From: Pseudomonas putida
Lineage (GTDB): Bacteria > Pseudomonadota > Gammaproteobacteria > Pseudomonadales > Pseudomonadaceae
DNA length: 64,000 nucleotides
Assembly: GCF_003228315.1 (NCBI RefSeq)
Contig: NZ_CP029693.1
Coordinates: 5,924,501-5,988,500 of the forward strand
Direction of reading: 5' to 3'
Shown here: positions 45,602-54,499 of the stretch, in pieces
Layout of the letters: every line of letters begins with the position of its first letter
How positions within the stretch are numbered: the first letter of the stretch is position 1
The notes under the pieces: generated by a model
Database searches by the model: none
What the model was told of the DNA's origin: nothing
The model's input: the letters and a program-made list of their open reading frames with translations, nothing else
Position numbers and translations under genes: made by a program

Positions 45602-46648
45602 ATGACTCAACAACAAGATCCAGGACGTTTAGCCTGGGCGGATGCATGCAGATTGATCGCTATGTTCGGCGTGTTGATCATTCACATTTCGGCACCGATT
45701 TTTTACGATTTCAGAAATATCGAGTTGAACAGTTTTTTGGTTGCCAACGCACTTGATTCGATTGCGAGGGTAGCTGTTCCGCTGTTTGCGATGCTTTCTG
45801 GAGCCCTGCTGTTGGGCCGCGATATGTCTAAAGGATTTGGTGGGATTGTTTCTAGAGTTCTGAAGGTTGCCATCCCATTGGCCTTCTGGAGCGTTTTGCA
45901 CGTTTTCTGGATCAACTACTGGACCGGCAAGCCTCTTGATATACCGAATGCGCTGGCTCAGGCTCTGCGCGGACCGGTGATGTATCACCTGTGGTTTGTC
46001 TACATGACCATCGGTGTCTACATCCTATTGCCTATCTTACAACCGATATCGTTGTCGTTGTTGAGCAGCAAGCGCCTGGCCGCTTACTTTTTCGGTGTGT
46101 GGTTTGTAATCAATTCGGTGACTGTCTACTTCCCGGTCAGCATCTTGCCTCACCTGACGTTGACGAGTTTTCTGAACTGGCCCGGTTATTTCCTGCTAGG
46201 GTTCTACATCGTGCGTTCGGATATCCTGAGCAAGATCCCCGCCTGGTGCAGTGCTCTGGTCTTCTGTCTCGCGAGCCTGGCGACGTTCCTGCTAAGTTGG
46301 CGCATCAACTCGCTCTCGCCGACTCCAGACGAAACCGCATTCCTGTACTTCAGTCCTAACGTGCTGATCGCATCGTGTGCAGCCTTCCATTTGATCAGGA
46401 AAATTCGTGTGGCCCCACTTCTGGTGCGTCCGGTCGCATTCTTGTCCAGTATCGTTTTCCCGGTCTACTTCATGCACTTGCTGGTGATTGATCTGATTAA
46501 GGCCGGCATGTTCGGATTTACTTTGAACCTTGCATCGATGTCGACATTCTCGGCGATTTTCAGTCTGTCGTTGTCTACATTTGCGGTGTGCTTGATTCTG
46601 GCGGCTCTGACACGTGTGATACCGTATTCGGCAAAGCTGATTGGTTAA
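45602..46648 (+). CDS. Acyltransferase-3 family membrane protein
   Basis: 348 residues with about ten membrane helices. The N-terminus RLAWADACRLIAMFGVLIIHI holds the catalytic-type His of the acyltransferase-3 family (usually in the first helix). Such proteins O-acetylate sugars of O-antigens, capsules or Nod factors; in this cluster an O-acetyl group on the O-antigen is the probable product. The ATG is 7 bases after wzt, so it is in the same transcript. Confidence 0.82.
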   Translation: MTQQQDPGRLAWADACRLIAMFGVLIIHISAPIFYDFRNIELNSFLVANALDSIARVAVPLFAMLSGALLLGRDMSKGFGGIVSRVLKVAIPLAFWSVLHVFWINYWTGKPLDIPNALAQALRGPVMYHLWFVYMTIGVYILLPILQPISLSLLSSKRLAAYFFGVWFVINSVTVYFPVSILPHLTLTSFLNWPGYFLLGFYIVRSDILSKIPAWCSALVFCLASLATFLLSWRINSLSPTPDETAFLYFSPNVLIASCAAFHLIRKIRVAPLLVRPVAFLSSIVFPVYFMHLLVIDLIKAGMFGFTLNLASMSTFSAIFSLSLSTFAVCLILAALTRVIPYSAKLIG

Positions 46649-46701
46649 CCATTTAATTCAAATAGAAACCGTACTTGAACGGCTTTTTTCGAGGGACCAA
46701 A

Positions 46702-47505
46702 ATGACCGTAAACGAAGCTATCCCTTCATCGCCTGAAAACTTCCAATCACCGAATGCTTCAGTAGAAGACCCGATCGACCTCACGATCGTTATTCCATGT
46801 TTGAACGAAGCGGAAAACATCGTTGGCATCCTCGATAGTGTGAAGGCTGCGGTCGCTAATCAGACGTTCACTACCGAAGTCATAGTTGTCGACGACAAAA
46901 GCGATGACGAGACCTACAGCCTGGCTAACGCCTGGGGAGATGCAAACAGACAAGAACTGCCGGTTCGAGTGATCAGCCGTTCCTTGCATCGCCGTGGTTA
47001 CGGCGCAGTAGTCCGTTTTGGTGCAGCGCACGGCATTGGCCGTTATTGCATCTTTGTTTCGGCTGATGCCGTTGATCCGATCCATTTGATCCCGGCGCTG
47101 TACAACGAGATGGAAAAGGGGGCGATTCTTGCCCAATGCTCTCGTTATATTCAGGCGGGCGATGACGGAACCATTCCGTTCAAATACAAATTCTTTCAGT
47201 TCTTCTTCCGTATTGGTGTGCGTATTGCACTCGGTCAATACATTCCAGACTCGACTTATGCATTCAAGATGTTCCGTCGTCGGGAAACCCTGGGTGTAGG
47301 TCTTAGCCAAAACCGGTTTAGCATCAGCCCCGAAATTACCTTCAAGTCCATCTTGATGGGCGGAGAGGTCAAATACATCGCGGGTGCTCAGGGCGTGCGC
47401 GAACGTGGTGTATCGAAATTTATCTTCCGCAAGGAAGGTCTTGGTTTTGGGTATTGTTTGATTCGAGCGTTTTTGCATAAAACCAAATTGGTTTACTGGT
47501 TCTGA
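46702..47505 (+). CDS. GT2 glycosyltransferase, DPM1/GtrB-like
   Basis: 267 residues from ATG 46702 (GAGGGA upstream; the frame extends to 46675). GT-A core: LTIVIPCLNEAENIVGILDSVKAA, EVIVVDDKSDDETY, then RRGYGAVVRFGAAHGIGRYCIFVSADAVDP, the polyprenyl-phosphate glycosyltransferase pattern. The C-terminus has only short hydrophobic segments, not the two helices of GtrB. It probably makes an undecaprenyl-phosphate sugar, for use by the next gene product. Confidence 0.82.
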   Translation: MTVNEAIPSSPENFQSPNASVEDPIDLTIVIPCLNEAENIVGILDSVKAAVANQTFTTEVIVVDDKSDDETYSLANAWGDANRQELPVRVISRSLHRRGYGAVVRFGAAHGIGRYCIFVSADAVDPIHLIPALYNEMEKGAILAQCSRYIQAGDDGTIPFKYKFFQFFFRIGVRIALGQYIPDSTYAFKMFRRRETLGVGLSQNRFSISPEITFKSILMGGEVKYIAGAQGVRERGVSKFIFRKEGLGFGYCLIRAFLHKTKLVYWF

Positions 47506-47533
47506 GACTTGAAATTAAGAAAATGGAATTCCC

Positions 47534-50026
47534 GTGTATAATTTTTTTGCTGCTGTAAAAGATCGAGTCAAGATTAGTCGTAAAACTGCTGAAGCTTACC
47601 TAGTGGCTTTGCTGCTGCTGGTTGCGGCATTTCCAGACGTGATATTCAATAATGCCAGTCTGCGATTGACCGATCAGATTACAGGCGCGTACACGGCGGT
47701 TCCGCTCAAACCCTTCTACACCATCCCCAATACGACAGGATGGTGGGCTGGGTATAACGATAATGGCGGTGCTACCTATCAATCTGAACCCATGATGCAA
47801 TTCATGGTTAACAGTATCCGTGATGGTCAGAGCCCTTATTGGAACCCGTATTCAGCAGCCGGGGCACTAGGACCTGAGGCGCTTGTCGATCAGAAATTCT
47901 CTGCAATGACGCTGGTTAATGCCCTGCTCGGTGGTGGTTCGGGCATCTATAATATTGTCTTCTTGCTGGCACTGTATTTCGGTGTGTTCTTCATCTACCG
48001 AATTGTCAGGGAATTGTTCGGTCTTTCCGCCGTTGCGGCACTTGCTGCAAGTGTCTTTTACCTATTGAACGGATATATAACAGCCAACCTCGGGTCGAAC
48101 GTAACGCAAAGCTATCTATATGTTCCGGTATGCCTTTATACCGCCCTGTCGTTTGCCTTGCGATTCTCGATATTGCGCTGGTGCATGGCAGTTCTTGCGT
48201 TCTCGCTGTTTTTTTCCTGCACCTTTATGCCGACGACCATTACGTCTTTGATCGCAATGGGTTGCATCGTCCTAGGCTTTCTTGTCAATAATGTTCAAAA
48301 TGGAAAGTACTCCGCTAAAACTGCTGCGGCGACTTCATTTTTCCTTTGCCTGAGCATGCTGGGGTCATTCCTGCTCCTGGCTCCGCTTTATTTTCCGTTC
48401 CTGGAAAACCTGAAAAGCCTCGGTACTCTTGAAGATTACTCAAAGCGGTACTTCTGGGGATTGCGTTACCCCAACGCAATCATGTCGTTCTTTTCATCGT
48501 CGCATTTGTTCGAATCGTATAACGCCGCAGAACCCCTCGCTGCTTCATTCAATGAACACGGCTCGTTCATTGGCAATACGGTTTTCCATATTGGTGTTAT
48601 TGCAATTGGGCTTGCAGGCTGTGCTATTGCCAGGCGTATGCCGCAATTCAAGTGCCTGGTTGCAATCTGTATCGCTGTAACCGGTTTCGTGGTGGTGCGG
48701 CTTTTTGATCCGGTATGGATTCAAGTGTTTTTTGCCCAATTACCAATAATCGGGCATATAGGCAGTCAATATTGGTGGCCGGTGATTATGTTTCCCCTGG
48801 TTATTCTGGTGGCATTCGGGACCCATAATCTTCAGGCGAAGAATGTTCGCATTCTGCCTTGCCTGGCATTGATCGCATTTGGTATCTGGGCGTTTATGAA
48901 GATTTACGGCGTTTTCGGCCTTCAAGAGCCACGCTTGGAGTACAAGACTCTATCATTGGAATTGTTGGCTGCAGTTACCACGCTGGTCATCGCTGTAGCA
49001 GTATTCGCGAGATTCATTTCGAGTCCAGCGATTCTGCGAGCGGTGTTGGGGGGCTTAGTCGTTGTCATGTTTGTAGAGCTGATTCTCATGGGTAAGATGG
49101 TGCGTTTCGAAAGAAATGACCTGTTCTCCAACATGCCGCCGGCCCTGCAGTTCGTAAAAGATAATATCGGTAATTACCGAACGCTGAATTTCGGTCAAGG
49201 CGGCCTCTATCCCGAACTGGGTTCGGCGTTCAAGATCCAGGAAGTCAGCACCCTCAATCAGGGTGGCTTGCCGGAGTTTCGCGATTTCTTCTATGCCTCT
49301 ATCAACCTTGAGAGCTCGCAACGACTGGGTTATCACGAAACTACTCCGTTGGGCTCATTTCCAACATTAATTCTGATTCAGGACAAGCCTGAAACCAATA
49401 CGATCAATTGGGGGGCGATGAATTTTCTCGGGGTTAAATATGTGCTTCTGCCGTTGACTTACACGGCTTACGAAGCTGATCTGAAAGCACGTGGTTTCGA
49501 GGAGGTTTATCACAGCCTGGCAACCCGAGTGATGGAGAACAAGCATGTGCTGCCGAGAGCATTTGCTATTAGTGCCAGTGGTGTTACAGCAGACGACAGT
49601 GTCGATCTTCCTTTTGGCTACGCACAGAATCTTGTGCCAGTTTCCATAGATACCTATCGAAATGGCGAAGTGATTCTTTCCGGGCAAGTAGATCAGGAGT
49701 CTTTGGTAGTTCTTTCGGACACTTGGCACTCCAATTGGACTGCGGTTTTGAATGGAAAAAAGGTGCCTATTACTAAAGTTGACAAGGCATTTCGCGGTGT
49801 AGTCGTGCCTGCTGGCAGCTTCTCTATTCGCATGGAATATCAACCCAAGTCATTGCCTTGGGCATTCAGTTCTTCGTTCATGATGATTGCGCTGCTTCTG
49901 TTTCTGGTAGCACGCTGCAAACGCCTCAGCTCTAAAATTGATGTCCTGTGGCTTAATTTGTCTGGTTTTCGGTTTATCTCATCTCGTGTCGGCAAAAGCC
50001 TTATTCCGGAAAGACAACAAGGTTAA
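47534..50026 (+). CDS. YfhO-like large membrane protein (putative GT-C glycosyltransferase)
   Basis: 830 residues from a GTG with GGAATT before it. About 13 membrane helices; the first extracytoplasmic loop has the family-typical DQITGAYTAVPLKPF..DGQSPYWNPYSAAGALGPEAL. The C-terminal periplasmic domain has VVLSDTWHSNWTAVLNGKKVPITKVDKAFRGVVVPAG, then a last helix. YfhO proteins of Gram-positives glycosylate teichoic acids outside the membrane, using polyprenyl-phosphate sugars. By analogy it may decorate the O-antigen in the periplasm. Confidence 0.8.
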   Translation: MYNFFAAVKDRVKISRKTAEAYLVALLLLVAAFPDVIFNNASLRLTDQITGAYTAVPLKPFYTIPNTTGWWAGYNDNGGATYQSEPMMQFMVNSIRDGQSPYWNPYSAAGALGPEALVDQKFSAMTLVNALLGGGSGIYNIVFLLALYFGVFFIYRIVRELFGLSAVAALAASVFYLLNGYITANLGSNVTQSYLYVPVCLYTALSFALRFSILRWCMAVLAFSLFFSCTFMPTTITSLIAMGCIVLGFLVNNVQNGKYSAKTAAATSFFLCLSMLGSFLLLAPLYFPFLENLKSLGTLEDYSKRYFWGLRYPNAIMSFFSSSHLFESYNAAEPLAASFNEHGSFIGNTVFHIGVIAIGLAGCAIARRMPQFKCLVAICIAVTGFVVVRLFDPVWIQVFFAQLPIIGHIGSQYWWPVIMFPLVILVAFGTHNLQAKNVRILPCLALIAFGIWAFMKIYGVFGLQEPRLEYKTLSLELLAAVTTLVIAVAVFARFISSPAILRAVLGGLVVVMFVELILMGKMVRFERNDLFSNMPPALQFVKDNIGNYRTLNFGQGGLYPELGSAFKIQEVSTLNQGGLPEFRDFFYASINLESSQRLGYHETTPLGSFPTLILIQDKPETNTINWGAMNFLGVKYVLLPLTYTAYEADLKARGFEEVYHSLATRVMENKHVLPRAFAISASGVTADDSVDLPFGYAQNLVPVSIDTYRNGEVILSGQVDQESLVVLSDTWHSNWTAVLNGKKVPITKVDKAFRGVVVPAGSFSIRMEYQPKSLPWAFSSSFMMIALLLFLVARCKRLSSKIDVLWLNLSGFRFISSRVGKSLIPERQQG

Positions 50027-50028
50027 GA

Positions 50029-51030
50029 ATGATGTCTCGTTCGCTGTTCAAAAAGAGCCATGTTTTACTTCTGTTCAAACTATCGCTTGCGGTGGTTCTG
50101 GTCTGGGTTTTGCTGAACAGTGGGCAACTCGACTTTCGTTCAATTCTAGTAGTTTTCGATAATCTAAATTTATTTATTCCGGCTTTGGTCTGTTTGTTTC
50201 TGGGCATCGTCATCAGCGGCTTTCGCTGGTGGTTGCTGTTGCGTGCCACGGGTAACAATATCCCTCTGGGTACGGTGCTGAACCTACAGCTGATCGGTAG
50301 CTTTTTCTCTACCTGGTTACCTGGTGCGGCTGGTGGAGATGCTGTAAGGGGAGTGCAGGTTTTTCGTTTGTTGAAAAATGGCAGGTCCACCGCTTTGCTG
50401 TCGATTGTCGCTGATCGAGTCTTTGCGATGGTTGGATTGATTTCCATTGCCGTGCTGGTTTCGGTTTTCCTGCCGAAGGCCATTTCGCCAGACGCCGATA
50501 TTTTTCAGTATGCAGGGCTGATCCAGACACTGGCTTACGTGTTGACTGGAGGGATAATTTTCGGGTTGCTGGGGATCTATCTGGCGCTTCGTCATTCCGT
50601 CATTGACTATCTTCCAATCAAGATTCGTCATTACCTGCATCCGTTCGGAGTTACGATACTGATGTATCTTCGTGCCTGGCCTACCTTACTTCTATGCTTG
50701 GTGGTGTCGGTGTTGGCGACGGGGATCGTGATTATTGGCATGATCACTATCGCGTCGATATTTCCCTATGCGGCGAACCCCCAGATCACCGCTATTGCCG
50801 GAGTATTCGGCAATTTGTTTTCCGTGATCCCGATTACGCCTGGCGGTGTAGGCGTGGGTGAATCGGTCTTTTCCACGGTTTGCGCCGAGCTCGCAGCACG
50901 GGCTGCGCCATTCGCTACGATCTACTTCAGCTTTCGGGTCGGCATGTTGATCGTCAATATTCCAGGCATGATCGTTTCTGTGTTTTACAGTACCTCGAGG
51001 CACCGTGAGAAAGCGGAGACATTGAGTTGA
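50029..51030 (+). CDS. Flippase-like LPG-synthase-TM (UPF0104) protein
   Basis: 333 residues with about eight helices. SGFRWWLLLRATGNNIPLGTVLNLQLIGSFFSTWLPGAAGGDAVRGVQV and VPITPGGVGVGESVFSTVC are the two conserved segments of the lysylphosphatidylglycerol-synthase transmembrane/UPF0104 family. The C-terminal synthetase domain of MprF is absent, so it is a membrane-only member, often found with glycosyltransferases and thought to move lipid-linked substrates. It starts three bases after the YfhO-like gene. Confidence 0.8.
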   Translation: MMSRSLFKKSHVLLLFKLSLAVVLVWVLLNSGQLDFRSILVVFDNLNLFIPALVCLFLGIVISGFRWWLLLRATGNNIPLGTVLNLQLIGSFFSTWLPGAAGGDAVRGVQVFRLLKNGRSTALLSIVADRVFAMVGLISIAVLVSVFLPKAISPDADIFQYAGLIQTLAYVLTGGIIFGLLGIYLALRHSVIDYLPIKIRHYLHPFGVTILMYLRAWPTLLLCLVVSVLATGIVIIGMITIASIFPYAANPQITAIAGVFGNLFSVIPITPGGVGVGESVFSTVCAELAARAAPFATIYFSFRVGMLIVNIPGMIVSVFYSTSRHREKAETLS

Positions 51031-51078
51031 ATCCCGGATACGCTGATTTCGAAGTGCTTTAAATATACGGGTGCTGTG

Positions 51079-52101
51079 ATGAGTTTATCCAATAACGATA
51101 ATTTGATGACTGAAGAGTTCATGCCTCGGGTTTCGATCGTTATACCTGTGTACAACGGCGCGGATTTTTTGGCTGAGTCAATCCAGAGTGCCCTCGATCA
51201 GACGTATGCTGATGTTGAAGTGATCGTTGTCAATGATGGTAGCAACGATGCTGGCGCGACCGAGCGAGTTGCTAGGTCCTTTGGTGATTCCATTTGTTAT
51301 TTTGAGAAAAGTAATGGCGGAGTCGCGTCTGCGCTTAATCTTGCAATCCAGCATATGACAGGAGAGTATTTTTCCTGGTTGAGTCACGATGATTTATATG
51401 CTGAAGATAAAATCGCCAGACAAATTGCGTTCTTGTCCGCGCATGAGCCTGAGCGAACGATTGTCTACTCTGATTATTTTATATTCACGGGTATTGAAAA
51501 GAATAAGGTCACCCGGATCAATATGCCTACTGTGCAGCCAGAGTTTTTTCGATACTGGATTACTGCGCAAAGTGCATTACATGGCTGCAGCCTGTTGATT
51601 CCACGCGCCGCATTTGATGTGGCCGGGTCTTTTCACGAAGGATTGCGAACCACTCAAGACTACGAGTTATGGTTCCGGATGGCGGGTATGTATCACTTCC
51701 TTCATCTACCGGAAGCACTAATAAGTGCCCGCAGCCACATAAATCAGGATACCCATCGAATTGCCGATGTCGCGTTCTCGGAGGCGGGGGATCTGTACCT
51801 TGGTTTTGTTAAATCGATGGTGCCAGCAGAAATTCCAGGCCAATCGCCTTCAGAGATTGGGGTAAATTATTTGCGCCTGGCCTCGAGTCTCTGGCAGCGT
51901 GGTTTTAATGATGCGGCGGCTTACAGCGTTAAAATGGCACGTCAATACGGCGTTTCTATAACCGAGGTGCTTGGCTCACAATTGATCGCGGTTTTCACCA
52001 GGAGCTTGCGGCGATACGCCCGTGCCGTGCTTACGCCTCAGAGCAGGCAGGCCATTCGCAGGGCTATCATGTGTCTAGCGCCTTCCCATAGAGGCCGTTA
52101 G
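51079..52101 (+). CDS. GT2-family glycosyltransferase
   Basis: 340 residues (ATG 51079; GTG 51076 possible). GT-A start RVSIVIPVYNGADFLAESIQSALDQTYADVEVIVVNDGSNDAG with the UDP-binding DG, SHDDLYAEDKIA as the DXD-like metal site, and DYELWFRMAGMY with the catalytic acidic residue. A typical inverting transferase for O-antigen repeat units. GC content here is lower than in the flanking housekeeping genes. Five bases separate it from the next gene. Confidence 0.88.
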   Translation: MSLSNNDNLMTEEFMPRVSIVIPVYNGADFLAESIQSALDQTYADVEVIVVNDGSNDAGATERVARSFGDSICYFEKSNGGVASALNLAIQHMTGEYFSWLSHDDLYAEDKIARQIAFLSAHEPERTIVYSDYFIFTGIEKNKVTRINMPTVQPEFFRYWITAQSALHGCSLLIPRAAFDVAGSFHEGLRTTQDYELWFRMAGMYHFLHLPEALISARSHINQDTHRIADVAFSEAGDLYLGFVKSMVPAEIPGQSPSEIGVNYLRLASSLWQRGFNDAAAYSVKMARQYGVSITEVLGSQLIAVFTRSLRRYARAVLTPQSRQAIRRAIMCLAPSHRGR

Positions 52102-52106
52102 TTCTC

Positions 52107-53126
52107 TTGAATATTCCTAAAAGACTGTTTTTACATGCACCGAATGTTCATGTCGGAGGGGGCCTGAATTTATTGCAGGCATTCTATGACGCGGCGGAGT
52201 CGAGTATCGATTTCGAGCAACTGGATGCTCGAGCGCAGGCCAGCCTGAAGTCGGGCCGTGCTGAACGGCATTGGGTACGTCCGACGTTGTTTTCCCGGCT
52301 GGCCTCTGAGTTGCGTCTACGTAACCGCGTGAAAGCGGGCGATGTAGTCTTGTGCTTTCATGGACTGGTGCCTTTGTTTCCTTTGAAGGGGCAGGTTACG
52401 GTCTTCCTGCAAAACAGGATCCTGCTCTCGTCAGACAGCCTTAAATCCTATCCATTGAAAACCAGAGTTCGGCTCTGGGGCGAGCGGTTTATGCTGAGTT
52501 CGTTCTCCGGGCGCATAGATAAATTTGTGGTACAGACACCGTCCATGGCGGAGCAGGTTCGCGGGTTTCTGGGAGAGGAAACTCCTGTGGTTGTTTGCCC
52601 GTTTATGCTTGCGGATGTTGACAGGGCAGAAACGCATGCTGAAAAAATCTACGATTTTGTTTATGTGGCCAGTGCGGAACCTCATAAAAATCATCAGAAA
52701 TTGCTCGCCGCGTGGTGCCTGCTCGCAGAGCAGGGACTGCGCCCGAGCCTGGTGTTGACCGTGCCAACTGATACTCCTTTGTCTATTCAGATAGAGGAGC
52801 TAAAGAGGGCGTGGGGCTTGAATGTTTTCAATCTTGGTCAACTAAGTCCTGGTGAAGTAGGCGCGTTGTACGATCAATCAAAGGCATTGATTTATCCTTC
52901 AATCACAGAGTCTCTGGGATTGCCATTGATCGAGGCCAACTTGCGCCAATTGCCGATCATCGCCGCCGAGTTGGATTATGTGCGGGATATCGTCGAGCCA
53001 GCACAAACTTTCGATCCTGCCTCGCGTACGTCTATTGCCCGTGCCGTAAAGCGCCATCTCGAATCTGACGAGCCTATACAGGTGATACACGGGCCCGTAG
53101 TGTTTCTCAAGGAAATAATGCGATGA
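52107..53126 (+). CDS. GT4-family glycosyltransferase
   Basis: 339 residues, likely starting at the TTG 52107. N-terminus PKRLFLHAPNVHVGGGLNLLQAF; the donor domain contains YVASAEPHKNHQKLLAAW, LGQLSPGEVGALYDQSKALIYPSITESLGLPLIEA with EX7E, and PIIAAELDYVRDI. This matches GT4 enzymes of the mannosyl/rhamnosyl type, but the donor cannot be told. Its stop overlaps the next start (ATGA). Confidence 0.83.
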   Translation: MNIPKRLFLHAPNVHVGGGLNLLQAFYDAAESSIDFEQLDARAQASLKSGRAERHWVRPTLFSRLASELRLRNRVKAGDVVLCFHGLVPLFPLKGQVTVFLQNRILLSSDSLKSYPLKTRVRLWGERFMLSSFSGRIDKFVVQTPSMAEQVRGFLGEETPVVVCPFMLADVDRAETHAEKIYDFVYVASAEPHKNHQKLLAAWCLLAEQGLRPSLVLTVPTDTPLSIQIEELKRAWGLNVFNLGQLSPGEVGALYDQSKALIYPSITESLGLPLIEANLRQLPIIAAELDYVRDIVEPAQTFDPASRTSIARAVKRHLESDEPIQVIHGPVVFLKEIMR

Positions 53127-54349
53127 AGGTTCTGGTATGGACGCAATATTTTTGGCCAGAAAACTTCCATATAAATGAGGTGGTAGCGGAATTGGTAAGC
53201 CAAGGGGCCGAGGTCACTGTGCTTACCGGGAAGCCCAACTACCCCGAAGGCCAGATATTTTCGGGATATCGTTCTCTGGGTTGCCAGACTGAGGACTACA
53301 AGGGGGCGAAAGTCATTCGCTTGCCTCTCTATCCACGCGGGAAGAACTCTGTCAAAGGGTTGATGCTTAATTATCTGTCTTTTATTTTTTCAGGCTATTT
53401 AGTGGGTCCTTGGGTATTGCGTGGGCAAAAGTTTGACGTTGTATTTGTTTATGCGCCTTCTCCTTTGTTGCAGGCATTGCCTGCAATCTACGTGTCATGG
53501 CTCAAACGTGCTCGTCTGGCGCTCTGGGTACAGGACATCTGGCCCGAATCGTTGAAGGCAACCGGCTTCATTAAAAACAGCAAAGTCCTAAAATTTATCG
53601 AATATATTGTACGTTACATTTATCGATATTCTGATTCGATACTAATTCAGTCAGAGGGTTTTCGTGACTCTATTCAGGCTCTGTGTCGTGATTGGTCAAA
53701 GATAGAGTTCTTCCCTAACTCCGCGTTAGAGTCCGTTGTGGAAAAGGTGCCAGATAGTTTTGATATTACTCGTCTCTCTGGTTATTTTTCTGTTGTGTTT
53801 GCCGGCAATATTGGGGTGGCACAATCGTGTCGCACGATTGTCGAGGCAGCTAAAATTCTGCGGGGACACACCAATATCCATTTCTTTTTAGTTGGAAGCG
53901 GCAGTATGGAGATGTCTATTGCCGAGATGATCCATGAAGAGAAACTGGATAACGTTGAACTGACAGGTCGCGTTTCTCCTGAGGAGATATCAAGTATTTA
54001 TGCCGCCTCTTCTGTCCTATTGCTAACCCTGAGAGATGATCCGATTTTCTCCCGGACGGTTCCCAGCAAATTTCAAAGCTATTTGGCCGCTGGCAAACCT
54101 ATTATTGCCAGTTGCAATGGACAGACTGCGTTGATGTTGGCACAGGCTGATGCCGGACTGAGTTGCACCGCTCAAGATCCGGAGGCACTGGCTCAAGCAG
54201 TCTTGACATTGTATGGCACTGATCAGCGGCGTTTGACAGAAATGGGCGAACACGGACGCGAGTTTTTCTTGAATTACTTTTATCTTCCAGGCCGGATTGC
54301 CCAATTGATCGGTCACTTCAACGAGCTATCGGCACACAATCCTCGATAA
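53123..54349 (+). CDS. WbuB-like GT4 glycosyltransferase (N-acetyl-L-deoxyhexosamine transferase candidate)
   Basis: 408 residues. KVLVWTQYFWPENFHINEVVAELVSQGAEVTVLTGKPNYPEGQ is the signature start of the WbuB/WbjE family of L-FucNAc transferases. The middle has LWVQDIWPESLKATGF, and the donor site FSRTVPSKFQSYLAAGKPII. In E. coli O26 WbuB is assigned as a FucNAc transferase. It would use the UDP-L-HexNAc made by the 36.9-39.9 kb genes, perhaps adding it to the WbpL-loaded first sugar. Confidence 0.85.
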   Translation: MKVLVWTQYFWPENFHINEVVAELVSQGAEVTVLTGKPNYPEGQIFSGYRSLGCQTEDYKGAKVIRLPLYPRGKNSVKGLMLNYLSFIFSGYLVGPWVLRGQKFDVVFVYAPSPLLQALPAIYVSWLKRARLALWVQDIWPESLKATGFIKNSKVLKFIEYIVRYIYRYSDSILIQSEGFRDSIQALCRDWSKIEFFPNSALESVVEKVPDSFDITRLSGYFSVVFAGNIGVAQSCRTIVEAAKILRGHTNIHFFLVGSGSMEMSIAEMIHEEKLDNVELTGRVSPEEISSIYAASSVLLLTLRDDPIFSRTVPSKFQSYLAAGKPIIASCNGQTALMLAQADAGLSCTAQDPEALAQAVLTLYGTDQRRLTEMGEHGREFFLNYFYLPGRIAQLIGHFNELSAHNPR

Positions 54350-54443
54350 GCTTCGATACGACGTAAATGGGCCTTTTGGCAGCGGAATGTCCGATGCTCC
54401 GATCTGTTGTCGTAATATACCTGTGAGGGTGATCCTTACCTAC

Positions 54444-54458
54444 GTAGAATTCTTCTAC
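54444..54458. promoter_or_regulatory. Palindrome upstream of wbpM
   Basis: GTAGAA-TTC-TTCTAC lies 42 bases before wbpM, in a 150-base gap that probably carries wbpM's own promoter. It could be an operator or just chance. Confidence 0.2.
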
Positions 54459-54499
54459 CGGTTCACGCAAGGGAGTAGGGCAGATTGGAACAAGGTTTT

